64,000 bases of DNA from NCBI RefSeq assembly GCF_901709675.1, contig NC_051100.1, positions 9,460,786-9,524,785 of the forward strand, given 5' to 3'. Every line of letters begins with the position of its first letter. Position 1 is the first letter of the stretch. Positions 24,051-37,990 of this stretch are shown one piece after another. The position numbers were made by a program, and so were the translations under genes. The notes beneath the pieces were generated by a model that was not told the DNA's origin, ran no database searches, and worked only from the letters and a program-made list of their open reading frames with translations. This stretch comes from Syngnathus acus. Its lineage: Eukaryota; Chordata; Actinopteri; Syngnathiformes; Syngnathidae.

Positions 24051-24242
24051 CAGGGGTGTTGAAATCCAGTCTATGAGGGTCATTATCCTGCATGTTTTGG
24101 ATGGTTTGCTCCTCCAACACCAATAATCTAGATCATTATGAGGCTTTCTTATGAGCTGATTATTTAAAACAGGTGTGTTGGAGGAGGGAAACATCTAAAT
24201 ATGCAGGATAGTGGCCTTGAGGACTGGATTTGGACACCCCTT
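24051..24242. mobile_element. Fold-back MITE, about 192 bases
   Basis: The left end CAGGGGTGTTGAAATCCAGT and right end ACTGGATTTGGACACCCCTT are inverted copies, and the inner parts (CTCCTCCAACAC and GTGTTGGAGGAG) also pair, so the whole element can fold into a long hairpin. No clear target duplication was found. It lies 106 bases after another hAT-like MITE. Confidence 0.7.
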
Positions 24243-27200
24243 GAATAAGCGGTCTTTTCCAAAAGCAAAAATCTTCCCTGTGGTAATTATTAACGCACTG
24301 GCCAAAAATATGCCTCTGAAAATTTAGAACGACTGTTTTCAGTATTGGTTGAAAATAACATAAATCACAAATCTTTATAAATATTATGCATACCAAAATA
24401 CAATAACATATCTATTGACTCATTTTCTAACATATGAGATGCGTAAGTTTATTTGAATTGCAGCACATGTCTGTACTTTTAGGCAGATACCAGCATTATT
24501 CCAGAGACTGGGTGGCTTTCCTCCCATAACATCTCTGAGGCTGATGGGAAACTATGTGGGTTCAGTTTACCTCACATTAGAATATACCACAACAAAGCAA
24601 AGAAGCGTAAGATCTTCACAGCACTCAAAAAACAACTGGCGCTGTGAGTAATGTTGCAACCAGGAAACAGATGAAAGCTATTTTACAAAATATGAGGCAG
24701 TAAGAAATAAATTGTACCGTCTATGAAGGAATCTTAATTGAAGCTTCCCTTGAGATATTCCCAATAAATACCACATGCTCAACAAATGGGGGCAGTAGAG
24801 AGCAGCCTTACTGCACTGACAGGACATGAACATAAAGCAGAGCTCACCACTTCTTAGAACCAACTCCTCTGGTATTCACAAGTCTGGATAAAGTTAAACC
24901 ACACAAGTGCTTTTCATCCACAGTCCTTTAAAACCAGCTTTCATGATATCTTGATCCACTATTGAAAATATATCACGTTTTGTCATAATCTGTTTACCGT
25001 TATTTTAATATATCCAAGCGATAAGGAACCTAAAGAGATGTATGTAAGATGGATGTCCCCAACTTCATTTTATTGCTATTGTTTGAAATCAGCTGACAAT
25101 CAGCCACCAACCTGACACATTTATGAAAACTGAGATCCTTATTACAAAAGGTGCGAGACAGACACAGCAGACAAAGATGAATGCAACACAGCTGCTATTG
25201 CCTGGGGCCACTTCTCGGAGACATGAGTAAGACAGACGCAAAAAGCCATTAATGTCTACTCCCACAGTGACGATGTAAATTTCAAACAATTCCAATCATT
25301 TGTGTTTAACTCGGACTCAGCGGGATTTGTTTGATTCTCTCCTTGGATTCTGCTTGGATTCGTCATGGTTATTGCTAAGCACATACATACCGGAGTGGCC
25401 GAGTCTTCTTGGAGTGGATCTGGAAACACATGCACACAAATCATTAGGCCAACATCAACACACTGGCTGTTAGCTCTTACCATGGAGAACGCCTTCACCT
25501 CTCACCATGTTGCACCAATGAGAAACATGTTCTACACTTCCTGTAATAGTCAACCATCCTTCGCCATCAAAATCCGGAAAGTGCGGACACTTGTACAGCC
25601 AACATGATCTTCTTTTAGACATTCCGAACTTTGACTTCCATTCATACCACCTGCTTGTCTTTGAGCATACCTTCCGGTTTTCCACTATTGAAAAATATGT
25701 GGAAGTCAAACTTCCCGAGTGTGCCAGATATGTGCCGCTTCCCTTGTGGCTGACATTTAATAGCATGAGAAAATGAGTTTGGTGGAGGGAAGAAGAGGGC
25801 AGTGACCTTGAGAACTTTTGGTTTGAACTTTCCCCTTTATTCCCCCACCAGTACGCCGCTCCCTAATCAATTACTGTTGGCAGTCAGGAGACCACCAATG
25901 ATTAGCGGGAGCGAGGCAGACGTGGTTTGGGGGGTTGAAGTGTGAGGAGGGGGCACAGGGGAAGATGGTTAAGAAGAAGTTTCTCAAACTGCTAAATTAC
26001 CCAGTTGTATTTATTCGAGACAATACAAAGAGCACGTCTTACTGTAAGCTGTACACGCATAAGCAGATGCCAAATGTTATTTACTGACAGGAGAACAACC
26101 AATGCCAAATCATTTAGGGGCTTTTCTGTCTGTGAGAATGAGAGCTGTTCTCACGGTCAGTGTGATTACAAAGCTCAACAAAATCACTTGTTTTAGATTG
26201 GCTGATTGTCTCGCTTGGATCTAAATGACTGATGTTTAATTGGATGAGAGGAACTCTTACACCACACCCACAGACGACTACTTTTCTCTAATCTTTCACC
26301 TTCCCAGAGCCCCCCCCCCCCTCTGTTTTCCATCTCTTATTTTGTAGCCTCTCACCATTACTTTTCTAAGTTTATCTCCTTTATAGGGCTCGGTCACCAA
26401 TCAGCCATCACAAATGTCATCGTTTCTGGGCTCTTGTTTCATTGCCAGAGGCAAAACAGTGCAAATGGTTTATGTTTGAGTGGGTGAGCAAGATATACAC
26501 AGACGGACAGATTAAATAAAGAAAGATAAAAGGGGCCGAAAGAATGAAAAGACAAGGAGCATGATCCAAAGAGAGGAGGAACTTGCTCGGACTATACACA
26601 TCCGCAACGGGCAGCCAGAAACCTGCCTTGTGAGATGCGACTTCCCTCAGGGCACTCCACGGCTCACTTTTCTCTCAATAGTATTATGAGAGCCACTAAA
26701 CACTTGTCTCCACTTTTCCCATGGGAACACCATTTTGTGTCTCTGCCAAACACTTTGATACAGTTATCTCACTTTGCTCATGTTCCCCTTTCCGGATATG
26801 CTCTGTTGAGACGAGCTGTGAGAAGATAATGTTAAATCAAATTATGTTTTATCTGTCAATTCTGAGCCAACTCTGATTATCGACACTGCACATCACCAAG
26901 CAATGTAAGCGGGACTCTGACTTGGGTGAATTCGGAATTTAGTGCGTGGTATTGTTTGTTGGGGCAAGGTTTGTGTTTTGTCATGGAATGTTTTTCACAG
27001 GCAGACAGGGGTGGTCATTGCAGTGCCTCATCAGACAGGCATCTCAAAGCTCCTGTCACGAGAGTTTAGAATGGGCAAGATCAAGGACAAAAGCTTCCAA
27101 GTGACATCTTGTCCGTTTGAGGTCTCTGAAGAGATGCGCGTGCTTTCAAAGAAATCACTGCAAATTAATTTTAACACTCAGTGAAAAGACAGATTAGTGC

Positions 27201-30200
27201 CGAGACGCTGGCACAAAGGGTGTTAAATTCGATGAGCAGCACGCTTGACAACAGGCCAGACCTGGGACACATTAGCCTCAGCTGCCAACAGTGACCTATT
27301 TTCACCAAAGATGAGGAAGGATTTTCAGCATCCTCTATTGTATACAAGGCCCCGCAAAGCCCACCACTGGCGGCTCATCTACATTCCCCCATTTCGGGCA
27401 CCATGCCCTTTGATGCCGTTGGCGAGATTTTAATCAAGTGTGTCAGATGATTAGATGGTCCATATTGATCTAGGGTGCAGATGTTTCAAGAGGCAAGCAG
27501 GGCAAATAGCTCTATAAAGAATACAAACACGGGACTTAACTATTATGCTGGGGATTTCAGTGACAAGACCCTCTCGCTCTTCAAGCAAGAAAGAAAAGTG
27601 ATTTCAACTTCAATTATCATCTTTTGGAGAGGAAACTGTGAGCAGATGGCAACAGTGGTCACGGGCCTCAACAAGATCAGCACTGTTCAGAGGCGTCTTT
27701 TCTTTGAGACAAATTTACCGTAGCCTCATGAGTTTTCATTGAAGTGTTAACGCAGTACAATAGTAATGTTTTCTACAAAAGTTAAATTATCTAACATGGT
27801 TGGCCATGTACAACCCAATTATTTTCTTTTCCAAAACTATTTCAAAGTAAAAATTTTTTATAAACATTCTATTCTCAACATGAAATACCAGTGGCGGACA
27901 GTGAGTTTTACCCGCCATGTTTTTAATGACAATGCTACCGTATATTAATATAGGTCATGATTGTGGTACCTATTTATTTTTTAGGGAGCATTTGGTCTAA
28001 AACGTTTGAAAACCACTGCAGCAAACGGTTATGTATCTGAATGAATTCATGTCTACACATTGGAAGGTTGTATATGGCAGCACTAGGAAGGCATAAATCA
28101 TATTCTGTAATTGTAATTATTGGCAGGCACTGACCAAATTTTATGGCACCTAAAATGTATAACACTTAAACATTTTACAATATCCTAAAACACAATGTTA
28201 TTTTTGTTTTGAGCAAGGAATTTTCTTTGGGAGCAGCGCTATTACATCTGGCACGGCTAATTCGCAATCCAGTCAGAAAAAGCTCGTGTTAGTGTTGGAC
28301 CAATAAGCTTGGGGACAAATGAATCATTTTGGTGTCATTTTGGGGTTCTAATTTATATAATTTGTGGTATAGTCATTTAAGCGGCATGCTTGTTGAGTGA
28401 CACCGCATACAAATGATGTTATTTGTCATCTGTGATGGAATATGAGTGCTCTTTTCCTCCATCTACAGAGTTCTCGCCTATGAAAGCATTCTTGCTGCTC
28501 AAAAAAGTCGCTTTGTTTGCTGTGCTTTGTATACATATATACACTACACATACATATGAAGTGTGTGTGTATAGACATACGTATGTATGGATACACACTA
28601 AGAAAATGGAGTTATCAATATTTAAAGCAGAATATGTTGCAGAGGCTATGCAAAAGTCATTTCTTGATCTTTCCAGATATTTATCTCATGGTTTCTTATT
28701 TTCTTTCAAAGCCAAGGCAATGTCATAAATGAACAGACAACATTTGTGATTCATTATAAAATTTCACAAGTCAAATAAAATCTTTACAAAGCATTGTCGT
28801 TAAACAGAATTGCTCTGATTCATTTCCCTGGTCACAAAACATGTTTGCCTAGCCACTTGTTGCTAGGCAAAATAAAATCAATAAATAAAATACTATATGC
28901 CCATTAAACATATACTGCTTGAATGGCATATTAGGTACTATATAAAAGCCCTCTCTTACTCTAATAAAAAATATCAAATTTTTTGGAAGGAAATGAAAAT
29001 GGCTTAGATTGCTGAATCTGGTGGGGTACTGTTCCCAATGCCGCTTATTCAGATCGCTGTAGGCCAGCTGGTTCCAACTTGGACTGATGGCAAAATAAGC
29101 GAACACAGCCATGTTGTTAGCGTGAGTAGGATTTGTACACACAAACCCTTATTAACACAATCACGTCACAACCCCCCTTGCCTCATCCCTGGCTTGAATG
29201 GAACGTATCGGAATCTGAGGGCAGACAGGAAGTCCTTATTGTACTAGTGCAGAGATCCCGGAGCCAGACAGCATACAGGAGCCATGTCACCCCTGGCCGG
29301 ACTAGGCATATCTTTGTGCTTGCTCACCGCGTAACAAAGAAGCAAATAAACACTGTTACCCTCATCGGTCTTTGACTGTCATTCCAATTAGGCAGTGTAG
29401 TGATGGAAATCCGTGGCCTGTGTTTTTCCCAGCCACGCTGTTACCTCTGAACCCCACGGCTCGTGCCTGAGGTGATTTTCTTTATGAGTCCGTGGGGTCA
29501 GTATTTAGCCCCGTAGCCATCAGTAGCGGGTTTAAATCTGCAGAGTCAACACTCTGCCTTCCTGGCTGTTAGCTGTATTAACACACTGAAGCCCCACAGC
29601 CGTTCCTCTCCCACTCCCCAAACATCCTCCCTAAGGCCAGATAACATCTCTTGGCCCATCCATTCACGAAGCAACCCAAACCCTGTTCTGGTCAGAATTC
29701 AACAGGCTGTATGAGGTTGATGAGAATCTTGAGCTTGATTTTGAACATCACAGATTCATGGTTATCAGGAGGAGAGGTTAAAAAATGGACCCAAAAGAAT
29801 TTAGTGAACACAACGTGGAGGTTTGCTGATTCAACCATATAGCACTGTCTTCTTTTTTCTCTGGATTTCCCCTTATTGCAAATAGAACTAAAAGGAAGAG
29901 TGTTGACCAAGTGGTACATTTTCCAAGAAACATAGCCTTTGGCGTTGAATCAGTGCATATTTTTGTTACTGTAAATCATGTTGTTTTTTTTAATTAGCAT
30001 CCTCAACATCTCATCCATTGTGGTTTCACTCCGAGATTTGTTCCTGCTTGGCTTTTACTTGCATTTTTCTCAACGTATTCCATCAATTCTCTGACAGAGT
30101 AGAGACAAATGGTAATTACAAGGGAACGTAAATCTCCTCAAGAATAAAAATGGGATGTTATAATTTATGAAAAAGGTCTCATAAAAGGACAGGCAGTTTC

Positions 30201-33200
30201 TTTTTAACACATCACCCATCTTATTTCCATTACCTAACAAAACAAGAATTGCACGCTTTTTGCCAATAGTCTATTATTTTAACCAGAACATTAGTATACA
30301 TGCATGCCTAAAATTCTGACATTAGCACATTACAGCGTGAGTTGCCAGTACCTGGGGCAAATCAATATTTGCACCACTGAAAGATGGGCGCAAACCCTCC
30401 AATTTTCAAAATGTCCTTTTAAAAACTCCACGGGTAAATTCTCTGTGATGGAAAATCAAAGCTAACAATTGAAACGCTTAACTGCCCGTAAAGATTGATA
30501 CTGACTAAACTGCACAAACTGTATGTTAAGGTTGTTGCTGTTCCACTTCCTTTAGGTGTCTGAAGAGAAGTCTGTTGTTGATCGTAAACAACAAATCAAG
30601 ATTACAAATCTTCCAGCATCTGTGGACTGACTCGCAATATTGAATATGCTACAACAAAAAGATTCGCCTTCCCTTGTTCATAGTTGTCTGGATCCTGAGG
30701 GTAAAGTGAAAAGCATCTTGACAGGTAAGAGATTCTCCATGACATTTTTTCATACTGTCCATTCACTTTGTGTAGGCAAACTAACGGTAAATGCTCATGC
30801 TTGAGAATGCAGAAGTAAGCTAAAGTCGACAAACAAAATCATGCATCACTCTGTTTGCTTAGTAATGCAAAGGTCTATTTGGGAAGGGAAAAAAAAAGAT
30901 ACTACGTTGGAGATCTTCAATTTAACAATCAGCATTATGAACGGAGGCTGAGGTAGCAGGAGCGCGGCCAAAGCGAGGTAGTGCTGGGATACGTGTAACT
31001 CTTTTTCGAATATTATCAACACTACTACTTCTATTGCTACAGCTGTTTATTTTTTCCATCTTTTCAAATTGTGCACCCCACAAAACATAGTGCTTGGAGT
31101 AGCCACCCCTCCCTAATCTCATCCCCTTTGACTACCTGAACTTAATCTCATAGGAGATCTTAGCTCCACAAAACCCAGTCAATTTGGGTAAGATGATGCC
31201 TTGTTAGCGGTGGTCTCTAAAGAGCAGTGAGGACAATGGATCAAATACCAATGACGATGCTTTGAACCATTGTCTTTCCTCTCTTCCCGTCTATTAGCGC
31301 CGCTCAGTGCCAGTGACCCACCTCCCCTCCTGGTTTGCCTTCTGCCGGAGTGAAAGTGACACTTTTTCAAAGAGCCTCCGACCTAGATAACGTCTCCTTA
31401 GATAAAAATATATCATGCGTTAACAGCCATACTGGTGCAGTAATCTGATAAAAGCCTGGAATTCCCCGATATGAGTTTCAATCTATGCTGGCAGATCATG
31501 TTTACTCTGCAATAAGAAAAAACAAGTGAGACGTTATGAATTGACGCTATTATTGCTTTCAATTGCAGGAGAAATCAATCTCTCAGTCTTTGGTTATGAG
31601 CCTTTTGTAGTTCCTTTGACTTCCCTGACCCATTAAAAACATTGGCCCTGAAATATTAGTCATCCACAGGGAGCTCAAACAGAAGTGCGCTCAGGAGAAA
31701 AGTTTGGCAAATTAACTACATGGTGGCTGAAGGAGACATCAATTTCATAATCCAGTTTTGCAATACAAGACATGCACAAACAACTGTCAAGGAGAGGCCA
31801 CTTGTGTAACTGGATGCTACTTGAGACGCAGATTGGGGAGGCTTGCCGGCTTCCAGGTCACGTTTCCACAGAGAGTACTTGGGGCGAAAACACCAGTGCA
31901 ATTGAGAAGAACTTGAACCCTTGGTATCAATCTCTGCGTGTCTGCGTGATAAAGACTGATGACAGAGGAGTTGATCACACACCAAGGGTGGAGTCCACGC
32001 ATATTTGTCTGCAGCTCTACAGTAAATGTTGCCGTCTCCACCCAAACTCTAACCACTGCGCATTCTCTCTGCCTGAGCTGTTTGCAGACATATTGCACAC
32101 AGCTCATGTGCCCTGATTCCATCAAGCATTTCCAAAAGACAAGACCACAAGGAGGGTTTGTAATGAGAAAACAACATGTATGTGTTCAGCAAGAGTGAAC
32201 AGGAGAAATTTAGAAAACCTCATTCAAGCAATCTCTGGCTCCATTATTTTTGCCAGCTGGCACAGACAACCTGGCAAAAGTATCCGCCTGTGTGTAATAG
32301 ATCATAAAGGTTCACTGGGAGCCTGACTGACTTAGCAATGTAACCTAAATCCATTCATGCAGCTTTATTGCGTAAGCAAGCATGGCAATGCAAGACTTCA
32401 CCAAAACAGCAAAACAAATACTTAGTGCCTCGGCTCCGTTTTCAGGTCTGAGCAACTCTCGCTGAAGCCTGGAGCCAAAAATCTCTTATCACGTAATGAA
32501 TTATTGGCATAGTGGTGGAAATCATCTTCAGTTCACGCATGTCAAACGGGTGATGGAAATCTCCCATAAATTCAAACAGCCCATTGGAGCCACATTATAG
32601 CTGCAGTTGTAAGCAAACTTTCACTACCTTATTGTGTCCTTTCATTGTGTTGTTTTCCCTGGATTGACACGACTAAATCTGGAGTTTGTACTGAGAATAG
32701 CATTTAAAAAGTCATCTTACCTTAACACAAGCAGCATTTATTATTATTCCACGTTACCAAGACATTATGAGTTTGCGTGCATTCTGTTCAAAGATGAGTG
32801 ACACACTGCATGGGCATGAACACAAAGCTGGCTGGCCCGACAGAGAAAGGATTAAACAGAATTAACAGAGTCCAGATGCAGGCCACATGCACATGCATTC
32901 AAACACACTGACACACTGCTCTTGAAATGCAACAGCATGATCCAAAGCTAGCCGTTGTCATCTCAGCATGGCACCTTGTTGTCAAGTGTGTTGGATCTCT
33001 GCAAAAATATGCGCTGGTTGCTTTTGACTGTGGCAGCGTGACTGGTCTTGCACATGTGTGTTTTTGTTTTGTTTATAGATTTGTTGTTAAAAGCTGATTA
33101 TCAAGGGCCAGATGGACCTCAGTGCAATGGCACCCTCCGGCACATGCACGCACACACACACACACACACACACGCATCTGTATGCTTGGAGAACAAAGAG

Positions 33201-36200
33201 AGACAAACTGGGTCACCTCTTACTTACACCAGATTGAATTTTGTGGAGAAAATTTTAATCAAACTATTTACTATTTCCTCATCATGGTAACCGCCATATA
33301 ATCTATATCCAGCATACATTGAGTATTATGTACTGTATATATGATAAAATCACAGTCTTGCCAGAATGCAGTTGTTAAGTAAACTTATTCTATGAAATCT
33401 ATGAATATTATTGTTATTATTAGCGCTACTACTGCTACAATATATTCATTTGGGAGATCTAATATAATTGATAGATGGCTTGATCTCTCTTTACAAAATA
33501 ATAAGTTTTGATTTAGGCACGTGCACAAATAGACCCCCTGTGGTGCTCCAGCACCAGCCCTTTTGCTCCGATGAGAAAAGTGGAGCCCATTTTTTTTCTT
33601 GAAAAAAAATTACCCTTTCTGTTATGAATTCCCTCCAAAAGGGAAGCTCTACCTTCCATTCAACTCATTTGTAAATAGCTAATAGTCTTAACAGAAATTA
33701 TAAAATGAGCTAAATAATGTCCGTGTGCTTGCCTGGTAGATATTGTCAGAGTGCGTTAGATGATCGAAAAATAGCTCTCACGATTTTTCTACAACACACA
33801 GCCACAATAAACAAGTAAAAAATAATAATGTCTTGTTGATAATGTTACTCAAAACTGAGCAGAATTATTTTGCATATACTTGTAGCTTGAAGATGCAGGT
33901 CTTGGATTTCATCGCGTTGTCCGATTGTACCTAATTTTCTGGCATTTCTTGTGCAAACAGTGCAGAAATTGAGGGTTTCGTGCAATGGTTGCCAACATGA
34001 TGCCCGTGTACACCAGGTACACACCAAGAACCTCATGAGGTCCCATAGGTCTCTTCTAAAAATCGCTCACCAGTAATGGATGTTCTAGGAATGTTGTCGA
34101 GGTGAACGTTTGAAACGGTAAACAATGTCAGAGATCTACTTAAATGAAGTGCTTATTGATAAACATTCATTTCCTAATTCTGTTGAGATATTATTAACTT
34201 GGCCAGTACCAGTGACCCAAACGCCAAATGTTCCAAATCGGCTCAGGTCAATTAACACTCTATGGATGGAATAATCATATGTATCCTTCAAAAAGTTCAG
34301 GGGGGCACCTTCTTCCAGCTGACTCTTTGACCTCTTGTTCCCACCAACAGGATCAAAGTTGAGCTTCATTTTGTCCTTTTTTAATCAAGACTGGCCTCTC
34401 AGTGATTAACGTTGGGCAGAACTAGGGTGTTCACACCAATATGTTTCCTCTAGATTAGAACGAAACCTATTCTTTCGACTGAAGGAAAGAAATCAGTCAA
34501 AGAACACAGTGAGTTATTTTTCTTCATTCACCCCCGCTCCCAAGTCCTCATTCCGGACAACAATGGGAGGGCCTGCTTATTTTAGAGAATTAAAAACAAT
34601 TTAACAGTAAAACATGGTTTTAAAAGAACAGCGGAAGTGCCACTTACATGTGACAGGGCTGTAAATCAGTCAAGAGTTATTCTTCTTAGTCACGCACTGT
34701 CTGAGGAGAATCCATAAGTATGCAGCATGTTTTCTATTTCTATATATCCGTTACCATGAAAACATTTGTGTTTTTGACTGAAGCTTGTGCTTAAAGTTTA
34801 ATCTTGGCTGTGTGAGTGTTTAACCCAACAGCACTCCATAGTGTGGTCAGGATATTGCTTGTTTTCAAGATTTTTTTTAAAGATTGTAATCTGAGCCTGT
34901 TAACTAATCAGTGATTTTGGCTTAAACCACAGGAATATGAATGATATTGATGTTGGTGATTTTACAACTTTCACTATTAAGGCAATCAATCGGTTTGACC
35001 ATATTTATTATAAAACTCTAGTTGATATTATTTGGGGTTTGGGGCTTTAAAAACGAGAATTAAGTGCACAAACGTTTGGGATTTTAATGCAGAGTTCAAA
35101 TCAGACTGATACTCAAGTATGCATGTAAATAAATGTAAATAAAAATAAATGTAGCAGCAAATGATATGTGCTTAGGTGACTTAGCCTAGCCCTCAACTTG
35201 CATGTGTGCCAAGAGTGCCATATAGATAAGGAAGGCCAAGAAGAAGTAAGTAGAAAGGTTACAGCGATATATTGACCTGGCTCAAGTCACCTAGAAGTGT
35301 GCAAACGAGTCCTAAGCTAACACTACCCTTGTTTGAGTGACCTTAAAGGTCAGTTTGGAGGGGGAAAAATGGTCACACAACTGCTTAATCTGCACAGTTT
35401 TTAATGTGGCAAAGACTGACATTGCCAAACTCATCAATAAACAAACACAAAATAGGGTGTAATCACATGACATCCAATCACATCATCACACTGCGTCTTC
35501 AGGCAGTTGTCTCAGTTGATGTCTACTCTTGTGCAACTTTGCAGAAGACAGTCGATTTTTATTTTTATTTTAGCTGTTTTTTTGGGGGGGATGGCAAGTA
35601 AAATGTTTTCAAGTCTAGACATTGTACCAAAATAGACATACTGAATGGATTTAGCTGTGTTGTCAGCTATATCCTGCCCACAGGATCATTGTACTTTCTC
35701 ATGAGTGAAACAAGGCCTCTTCCGTCCTGTGACTTCACAGTTCAATTGACCTGTCAGACAGACTGGGAATGTTGATATAGCAGTAAGGATGGCTGCGATA
35801 AGGCTGCTGTCTAATTTACATTTGAATACCTGCAGGGTACACTGACTCAATACTTGAATGGAAAGGCCACACGAGAAGTTTGAATTGAAGCAAATAAAAG
35901 GAGGGTTGAAGAGGAAATAAAGAAATAGACTATTTTAAATTAGTAAGCAATCACTACTACTTTTCAAATCATTCATTTAAATATTGAGACATGCAAGCTG
36001 AGAAATATTCTCTTCCACACACCAGTCAAGATATTAGCTACAAACTCCAATGTGCTCCAATTTAAAGATGACAAGAAAGCCAATAAAACCCTATAATGAC
36101 AAACTTTGTGGTTTTCACTTGCTGCCACTTCCTGCTAGGGACAGGAGGGATATGTGATTGGCAGAGAAATTCACTTCCTGTGGATCTTTTGGATTATTTG

Positions 36201-37898
36201 TTTTGTCAGTGGCCCACCACAATTAAAAAAAAAAAAGCTTTGTTGACCATCTAGTCTCCGCGCTTCGGCATGCGTAATGTCTGCCTTTCATTCAACTGAG
36301 GCAGTTACATGAAAAGCTTTCAGACACCAGCACTGTGCCAGTGATGACATCATCATTTGTTCTCCTTCAAAAGCAGAATATTAAGGAGGGTGACGTGACA
36401 AAGTCACCTCTGCTTGCTAACGTGTCAACGCCCTAGTAATACGTGTCTGAGTGTGTGTGCCATAACTTGTTTTATATTGTGAGTGTTTATGGTCGTGTGT
36501 TCTGTGTTTGATAGAAAAGTAAAAGTGGAAAAAAAGTCAAGTGATTTTCCTCTGTCATGAGGTCAAAAGGCCTATCGCTGGGAAACCTTCATGACCGAAG
36601 CCATTATTCCTGAGATGGAATGTTAAATAAAAGACCATGCTGACCTTTTTAACGTCAGATTTTTTTATTCTTACATTCACAGGAAAAAATAAATAGATAA
36701 ATGAATAATATCTGTACTTTAGATGGCACCTTTCGTCATGAAATCTGATACTGTTATTATTGTTGACCACATGTTGGCTTAACCAACAGTTGGCACTGAT
36801 GTTGATTACTTGTATTTTATGTACCGTCGATTTTAAACCTACATTGGCCAAAATTAGCCCGCAAGCCCAATTTATATTTCAGCGCTGACTGCAGATAAAG
36901 ACGAGGGTCTTTGTGTCTGTGACAGATGGAATGTAACCAGGGATTAACTGGACTTCAAATGGGCTAATTCATCTCAATAATGACCATCTATGATTGCAGT
37001 TTGTTTCAGACTCGCATTACAAAATACAATTATGTACGCGCTTGAATCATCCCCTCGTCGAGACTCGTCTATGTGGCTCATGTACCGAAAGCCAAAACAG
37101 GCATCACACCTATAACGTCTCTCTGAGCAATCAGGGCTTGTCTCTGCGGTGTCCACAGTGGTTAATATTGACGTTAAATCTCCTCCTCCCTAAACACCAT
37201 GTATTTATTGCAAGGAGCGACATCACGGTTGGAGAAGTCATTTAGGAAAAGAAAGGATGGTGGAGGCATGAGGAGCCGTTTTCCCACCCATTGCATCTCT
37301 CCCTTGCATTTCAGTTGAATTCTCCTGTCCTCACGCTGCAGTCTCAAACAGAAGAAGGCTTCAAGGAGAGGCAGCTCCAAGTCAGACAGGGCTGAAAGAA
37401 GCGTATTGTGAGGTCACATTCTTTGCAAATGCAAGCAGGAGCCAAGTCAGTAGCTGGCGGAATTACCCCCATGAATCATGCCCATTGTGATGTCTACCCA
37501 GGATGAGAACATGGAAAGGAATTAGGTATGGTAGAGTCTTATCAGTTTCCCATTCGGACCCTCGTGTCCACTGGGCGTGAGCAGTCAGGACCTTCAGCAG
37601 CTTTGTGGCCCATGTAGAGCCTGAATGTGGAAATCCTCCATTGCCATGTGTTGTTACTTAAGGATGTGATGCAGCCAAGTTACTGCGCACTTTTCCATCC
37701 ACGCCCGTCCTCCTGTCTGTGCACTTCCTTCCCTCCCATTTACCCGAGATCTTTGTGGTAGGTCTCGGAGTTCAGGCAATATTAGGTTGCACCTCATAAA
37801 ACATTTCAGACTGTGTGGTGAAAAATAACAAATGGAAACATAGGCAAATGTAGCATTTTGCTTATGGCTTTTTTGAGCTGTTTAAAATGGTTGAACAG
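24243..37898. other. Gene-free interval
   Basis: No coding exon was recognised. It contains the (CA)n at 33151-33173 and a low-complexity TA/CA stretch at 28530-28605. Several blocks (about 25,800-27,700; 29,000-29,650; 30,900-32,650) are richer in GC and freer of simple repeats, as conserved non-coding DNA often is; this is impression only. Confidence 0.45.
33151..33173. repeat. (CA)n microsatellite
   Basis: About eleven uninterrupted CA units. Confidence 0.9.
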
Positions 37899-37990
37899 CT
37901 ATTACACATTCACACCTATGAGGGAGTCTACAAGTCTCTTTGCTTTTGGAATGTAGGAGTAAACCAGAGTGCCTGGAGAAAACAAAGAGA
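37899..37990 (-). repeat. Old SINE-like fragment
   Basis: ATTCACACCTATGAGGGAGT and TTTTGGAATGTAGGAGTAAA followed by CCAGAGTGCCTGGAGAAAAC match, with mutations, the complement of the GC-rich middle of the SINE at 57.2-57.6 kb. Both ends are lost. Confidence 0.5.

Noticed and set aside
27891-28020. CAGTGGCGGACAG and GAAAACCACTG as possible hAT ends
   Set aside because: Only about six terminal bases pair and the flanks do not match.
33516-33660. Possible repeat around GGCACGTGCACAAATAGACC
   Set aside because: It vaguely recalls fish repeats, but no ends, duplication or second copy could be seen in the window.
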